DNA from: Gordonia tangerina
GTDB taxonomy: Bacteria > Actinomycetota > Actinomycetes > Mycobacteriales > Mycobacteriaceae
NCBI RefSeq assembly: GCF_021556435.1
Contig: NZ_JAKGCU010000006.1
Coordinates: 124,001-188,000, forward strand
Reading direction: 5' to 3'
Length of the DNA stretch: 64,000 nucleotides
How positions within the stretch are numbered: the stretch's first letter is position 1; each line of letters starts with the position of its first letter. The notes under the pieces are model-generated. The model ran no database searches. It saw nothing but the letters and a program-made list of their open reading frames with translations, and was not told the origin of the DNA. Of the stretch, positions 62,810-64,000 are shown in pieces. A program made the position numbers and the translations under genes.

Positions 62810-64000
62810 GCACCCACCTTAGGCTCGGCGGTGACCTCGATGTCGGCGGTCGTGGCAGCCCCGGCGGTGACATAAGCGGAGCCGTCCGACGGTGCCACAT
62901 AGCCGGGCCGGGTCCAGGTGATCGTGTGCTTGATCGGACCGTTCGGCAGCCACGGCAGTTCCTCGGTGGCGTCCTTGACCACATACGTGCCGCGTTCCAC
63001 CACGCCGAGCGCTGCGTCGATGACCTTGTATGCCACGTAGTTCTTGTGGATCGGCTGCGATTCGGTCCAGGTGACGATCAGCTCGCCGGGAGCGAAGTTG
63101 CAGCGGCGCTGGACCGCGGCGATGGTGCGCTCATTGTGCAGATGGGCGTCGCCGAACTGCCAGCCGATCAGCGTGGTGCACACGAACTCACCCTCGCGGA
63201 CGACGTAATTGTCGAGGTCGTCGGTGTGGCGCATCAGCAGCGAGATCAATGCACGACCCATCGAGTGCATCGTCCGCCACGCGACGGCCTTCTGCATGAA
63301 GATCTCGCCGACCTCCGAGCCGTAGGCCGCGGTGAGTTGATCGATCTGGTTGGCGTTGGACTTGGTCAGATAGGTGTTCAGCTTCTCCTCTGCGTCGCGG
63401 CCGCGGAACGCCCAGACCGCCGAGGCCCAGTTGCCGGCGTACTGCCGCATCGACGGCAGGAACGACACCAGGTCGGGTCGGAGGTTGCCCAGGACCGGGA
63501 ACGTCGCCGCCGCGACGATGGCGAAGATCAACCAGCCGGTGCTCATGTCGGTCACCGCCCAGCCCTCACCGGCCGGGTGCAGCCAGAACAGGAACCAGGC
63601 CGAGAACATGAAGAACACATTCCATTCCAGCGGCACCGCGAGCGGGAACGTCGAGATGATGAAGAAGTGGAAACCGAGCATGCCGATCAGTGCGGCCAGG
63701 GTCAGCCACTTGTTGGTCGAGAACAGCAGGATCAACGGCAGCGCCAGTTCGACGACGGTGCCCAAGCCGTGCCCGATCGAGCTGCTCAGGTGTGAGGGTC
63801 GTAGATCGCGCGGGAAGTCGCGGTAGAGCTTGCGCTTGAGGCGGGTCGAGGTGATCCACGGCGTGTTGGACACCATCGCGGCGATGACGGGGCTGAAGTG
63901 GCGGCCCAGTTTCGAGATGCCGGCGCCGAACCAGCTGGCGAACATGAAGATTTTGGCTGCGACGATCATGTCGACCACCGAGCCGGCCGCGGCGAAGACG
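62806..64000 (-). CDS. DUF3556 membrane protein, 5' end missing
   Basis: At least 398 residues remain and the frame is open to the window edge; family members are around 570 aa. Several hydrophobic segments are visible (VVELALPLILLFSTNKWLTL, MFSAWFLFWLHPAG). The conserved C-terminal half includes RTMHSMGRALISLLMRH and VAYKVIDAALGVVERGTYVV. The function is unknown. It begins the operon with the FAD oxidoreductase and PucR genes, and all three overlap by four bases. Confidence 0.8.
   Translation of the reverse strand, partial: VFAAAGSVVDMIVAAKIFMFASWFGAGISKLGRHFSPVIAAMVSNTPWITSTRLKRKLYRDFPRDLRPSHLSSSIGHGLGTVVELALPLILLFSTNKWLTLAALIGMLGFHFFIISTFPLAVPLEWNVFFMFSAWFLFWLHPAGEGWAVTDMSTGWLIFAIVAAATFPVLGNLRPDLVSFLPSMRQYAGNWASAVWAFRGRDAEEKLNTYLTKSNANQIDQLTAAYGSEVGEIFMQKAVAWRTMHSMGRALISLLMRHTDDLDNYVVREGEFVCTTLIGWQFGDAHLHNERTIAAVQRRCNFAPGELIVTWTESQPIHKNYVAYKVIDAALGVVERGTYVVKDATEELPWLPNGPIKHTITWTRPGYVAPSDGSAYVTAGAATTADIEVTAEPKVGA

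Overview
The window is high-GC actinobacterial DNA with the gene set of a mycolic-acid-containing member of the Mycobacteriales. I favour Gordonia or a close relative, because the genes and gene order resemble mycobacteria while the intergenic regions carry short 'ctggtcgagtagg...cgtatcgagacc' repeats. Supporting signs are an antigen-85-type esterase/mycolyltransferase, an MmpS-like membrane protein, the tyrA / TadA-partner / tadA cluster, a complete nuoA-N operon preceded by a receiver-domain gene, and the block padR-ino1 / DUF5318 / ponA1 / GT87, which has the order of M. tuberculosis Rv0047c-Rv0051. The species is an inference; no rRNA is present.

Layout. 0-5 kb: a truncated acyltransferase, an unknown protein, a thioesterase, the antigen-85-like protein and an aromatic/histidinol-phosphate aminotransferase. 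5.1-5.4 kb: tRNA-Ser(GCT), tRNA-Arg(ACG) and a strong terminator. 5.5-11.3 kb: NUDIX, aquaporin Z, MmpS-like protein, glycolipid-binding protein, tyrA, TadA partner, tadA and two small stress-type proteins. 11.4-13.2 kb: tRNA-Ser(CGA) followed by a probable acquired patch with a decayed gene fragment, a four-site phased operator and a Fic protein. 13.35-29.7 kb: the nuo operon (complex I) on the minus strand with an atypical receiver gene upstream. 29.9-32.3 kb: divergent ddl and a murF gene. 32.3-32.7 kb: a REP-like repeat pair holding a 43-bp tandem array. 32.7-45.3 kb: MerR/TipAS regulator, lipoprotein, an unusual tRNA-guanine transglycosylase, GAF-ANTAR regulator, a CNNM/CorC pair with an overlapping basic leader peptide, GluQRS, LigC and its Prim-Pol partner, a SRPBCC-like protein and aconitase. 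45.3-50.8 kb: MDR oxidoreductase, two atypical response regulators in divergent arrangement, a PAP2 phosphatase, ino1 and padR. 51.2-64 kb: DUF5318, ponA1, two GT87-like membrane proteins, HNH protein, AcuI-type reductase, GNAT, and a PucR / FAD-oxidoreductase / DUF3556 operon leaving the window.

How the parts fit. Most of the window is core metabolism: respiration (nuo), peptidoglycan precursors and polymerisation (ddl, murF, ponA1), inositol supply for mycothiol and phosphatidylinositol lipids (ino1), aromatic amino acids (tyrA, aminotransferase), and tRNA modification (tadA, tgt, gluQ). At least 15 genes have a TANNNT -10 element 6-8 nt before the start codon, so leaderless transcription appears common; I used this to choose several starts.

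Most worth following up: the Tgt homologue has lost all three zinc-binding cysteines and has a changed base-recognition pocket, yet keeps the catalytic aspartates and lies 3.5 kb from a GluQRS gene. Others are the Arg/Lys/Pro-rich 30-codon frame overlapping the CNNM start, the helically phased operator in front of Fic, and two separate loci where a REP-like element has given rise to 42/43-bp tandem repeats.
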